Assembly (NCBI GenBank): GCA_016302225.1
Contig: JAEDOB010000018.1
Coordinates: 1-16,375, forward strand
DNA length: 16,375 nucleotides
Reading direction: 5' to 3'
From: Oscillospiraceae bacterium
GTDB taxonomy: Bacteria > Bacillota > Clostridia > Oscillospirales > Ruminococcaceae
In this document: in pieces, positions 14,663 to 16,375 of the stretch
Layout: each line of letters begins with the position of its first letter
Numbering within the stretch: position 1 is the stretch's first letter
The notes under the pieces: model-generated
The model's database searches: none
Told to the model about the DNA's origin: nothing
What the model saw: the letters and a program-made list of their open reading frames with translations, nothing else
Program-made: the position numbers and the translations under genes

Positions 14663-14691
14663 ATTTTATCATCATTTGTATTATTTGTCAA
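14663..14691 (-). promoter_or_regulatory. Promoter of the response regulator-kinase operon
   Basis: On the minus strand a consensus TTGACA (14686-14691), 17 bp, then TAAAAT (14663-14668). It is the best -35 in the window. Bases 14692-14828, between it and the trkH terminator, are AT-rich and show nothing I can assign. Confidence 0.8.
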
Positions 14692-14828
14692 TAGCGTGTA
14701 GTATTTTGGCGAAAAATGGAAATTTAAAGGTAGCTTTTTATCATTGCCGCTATTATGAAATATGCCGTTCAAAAATTTACAAAAAACGTCATTCCGCATA
14801 AAGCAGAATTTTTTTTGCCGTTTACTAT

Positions 14829-14865
14829 AAAAAATGGTCTGTTGCAGCGTGTGATGCAACAGACC
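14829..14865 (-). terminator. Intrinsic terminator after trkH
   Basis: An 11-bp perfect stem (14836-14846 with 14855-14865, 8-base loop) is followed on the minus strand by A and then six Ts (14829-14834). It begins 18 bases after the trkH stop. Confidence 0.9.
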
Positions 14866-14883
14866 TAAACAAATAAATCAGCG

Positions 14884-16320
14884 TTATTTCTTCCATGTAA
14901 CGGGAGCAAACAGCAGGAGCATGGGGAAAAGCTCCAGCCTTCCCGCAAGCATATCAAATATCAGGACCAGCTTTGAAAAAGGCGAGAAGAATGCGAAGTT
15001 TGATGTGGGTCCCACAAGCTCAAGTCCCGGACCGATGTTGTTTATGGTGGTCGCAACGGCTGTGAAATTCGTTATCATATCGTAGTCCTCAAAGGAAATG
15101 CACAGCAGCGAAATTACGAAAACAAGGATAAAGCAGACCATAAAAACATTGACCGAGCGGATTACCTCATGCTCTATCTCGTGGGAATCTATACGTATTT
15201 TTTTCACCTGCTTGGGGTGGATAAGCGTCTGCAACTCCTTGCCCATGCTTTTGAACAGGATAACTATTCGGTACACCTTAATGCCGCCGCCCGTACTGCC
15301 TGCACAGGCACCGATGAACATCAGCAGGACGAGTATGGTTCGGGAGATCTCGGGCCAGAGGTTGAAATCCACAGCCGTAAATCCCGTTGACGAAATAATG
15401 GACGAAACTGTGAATATGGCATTTGCGAATGCGTCCTTGACCGACGGGAACATTCCCCTGACATTGATGGTTATAAAGCCCGTGGCGGCTGCGATTATTG
15501 CGAGATAACACCATATTTCGGAAATTTTGAATGCGTCCTTGAATTTCCTGCTGAAAATCAGAAAATAGATGTTGAAATTCAGGCTGAACAGTATCATAAA
15601 TACCGTCACAATAGCACGGAGTGTTTCGGAATATCCAGCAAGACCGTTATTTTTTACGGCAAATCCGCCTGTGCCTGCTGTTCCGAAGGAAATGGTCAGC
15701 GCTTCAAAAACGCTCATTCCGCCGAACAGAAGAAGGATAAATTCAATAGCCGTCAGGACAAAATATATGGCATAAAGCAGCAGGGCAGTGGTCTTTATTC
15801 TGGGGACAAGCTTGCTGACCGAGGGACCGGGGCTTTCCGCCTTCATAATGTGCATATTCTGTCCGCCCGAAAGGGGCAGAAACGCCATAATGAACACCAG
15901 CACGCCCATTCCGCCTATCCAATGGGTAAAGCTTCGCCATAAAAGCAGCGACTTCGGGACGGCTTCAACGTCCGACAGGATAGATGCACCCGTTGTGGTA
16001 AAGCCCGAAACGGTTTCAAAAAGCGCATCGATATAATTGGGGATTGCGCCCGAAAATACGAAGGGCAGTGCTCCGAATGCGCTGAGGACTATCCAGCTGA
16101 GTGACACGATAACATATCCGTCACGGGAATGGAGAGTGCTTTCCTTCGGCTTTTTTTGGGTTATGGGCAAGCCTATGACGGCGCAAATTCCCATTGTCAG
16201 CAGAATGGAAGGTATGGTGCCGTCCCCGAAAATTATTGCCCCGATCAGCGGGATTATCAAAAAAAGTGCTTCAAAATTCAATATCCAGCCGAGGATATAT
16301 ACTATCATAGAATAATTCAT
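14884..16320 (-). CDS. trkH: TrkH/KtrB-family potassium uptake channel subunit
   Basis: The membrane subunit of a K+ uptake system that works with a cytosolic TrkA/KtrA gate. It has 478 residues, standard for TrkH. Four pore loops with the filter glycine are seen in order: SGFTTTGAS (105-113), FGTAGTGGFA (212-221), SSTGFTA (310-316) and TINNIGPG (425-432). The HWIGGMGVLVF block (133-143) and the AGSTGGGIKVYRI loop (340-352) are conserved TrkH features, and the end LAGRLELFPMLLL fits the usual GRLE tail. The ATG has GAGG eight bases upstream. The frame stays open upstream to the window edge, but MNYSMIVYILGW is where the family starts. It lies 13 bases after the end of another minus-strand frame, consistent with a trkA-trkH operon. 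Confidence 0.95.
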   Translation of the reverse strand: MNYSMIVYILGWILNFEALFLIIPLIGAIIFGDGTIPSILLTMGICAVIGLPITQKKPKESTLHSRDGYVIVSLSWIVLSAFGALPFVFSGAIPNYIDALFETVSGFTTTGASILSDVEAVPKSLLLWRSFTHWIGGMGVLVFIMAFLPLSGGQNMHIMKAESPGPSVSKLVPRIKTTALLLYAIYFVLTAIEFILLLFGGMSVFEALTISFGTAGTGGFAVKNNGLAGYSETLRAIVTVFMILFSLNFNIYFLIFSRKFKDAFKISEIWCYLAIIAAATGFITINVRGMFPSVKDAFANAIFTVSSIISSTGFTAVDFNLWPEISRTILVLLMFIGACAGSTGGGIKVYRIVILFKSMGKELQTLIHPKQVKKIRIDSHEIEHEVIRSVNVFMVCFILVFVISLLCISFEDYDMITNFTAVATTINNIGPGLELVGPTSNFAFFSPFSKLVLIFDMLAGRLELFPMLLLFAPVTWKK

Positions 16321-16333
16321 GCTGTATACCTCG

Positions 16334-16375
16334 TCATTCGAGAATATCGGAAATATCGTGGGGACGGATATTGGA
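16334..16375 (-). CDS. C-terminal end of an upstream gene, possibly trkA (partial)
   Basis: Thirteen codons (SNIRPHDISDILE) and a TGA stop are seen before the window ends. The position, 13 bases before trkH on the same strand, is where trkA usually lies. The fragment is too short to identify by sequence, and another frame through the same bases is also open. Confidence 0.4.
   Translation of the reverse strand, partial: SNIRPHDISDILE

Noticed and set aside
14644..14859. Minus-strand open frame of 71 codons in the trkH/response-regulator gap
   Set aside because: It begins inside the trkH terminator hairpin, has no ribosome site and contains the operon promoter; composition is simply AT-rich.
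1..16375. CRISPR arrays, tRNA/rRNA genes, transposases, phage genes, attachment sites
   Set aside because: No regularly spaced repeats, RNA gene signatures or mobile-element proteins were seen on either strand.

Overview
The window looks like chromosomal DNA from a low-to-mid-GC anaerobic Clostridia member, most likely Oscillospiraceae/Ruminococcus-like. This is an inference. It rests on strong GGAGG-type ribosome binding sites, extended -10 sigma-A promoters, a DUF421-DUF4363 pair, a cytosolic PocR-type hybrid histidine kinase and a clostridial TrkH. There are no rRNA or tRNA genes, no insertion sequences, no phage genes and no CRISPR array. The DNA is gene-dense and reads as ordinary chromosome split into short, well-bounded transcription units.

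Left part (1-3450): the 3' end of a RhaB-family sugar kinase and a complete L-fucose isomerase form the end of a deoxysugar operon. A hairpin terminator at 2352-2394 closes it. A PfkB-family sugar kinase (fructokinase-like) converges from the minus strand and starts from a clear extended -10 promoter. Divergent from it is lnt, apolipoprotein N-acyltransferase. The 3' end of lnt overlaps the convergent DUF421-DUF4363 membrane-protein operon, and a terminator-like hairpin for lnt lies inside the DUF4363 gene.

Middle (6078-10660): a three-gene minus-strand operon encodes an ArsP_2-type permease, an ArsB/NhaD-type permease and TcdA, the tRNA ct6A-forming dehydratase. It starts from a near-consensus promoter (TTGAAA, 17 bp, TATAAT) and ends at a hairpin terminator. 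guaA (GMP synthase) diverges from it on the plus strand.

Right part (10736-16375): a two-component operon is driven by a TTGACA/TAAAAT promoter with a leader of about 170 nt. The first gene encodes a response regulator made of a degenerate and an intact receiver, with no output domain. The second encodes a 971-residue cytosolic phosphorelay kinase with the order PocR, HisKA, HATPase, degenerate receiver, receiver and Hpt, then two tandem copies of a 67-residue helical module. This pair is the most interesting object here. Upstream, trkH (potassium channel subunit) has its own terminator and is preceded by 13 codons of an upstream gene cut by the window edge, possibly trkA.

Links between units are limited. 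One possible link is metabolic: fucose and rhamnose breakdown can yield 1,2-propanediol, and the founding PocR protein regulates propanediol use. That connection is speculative across about 8 kb.
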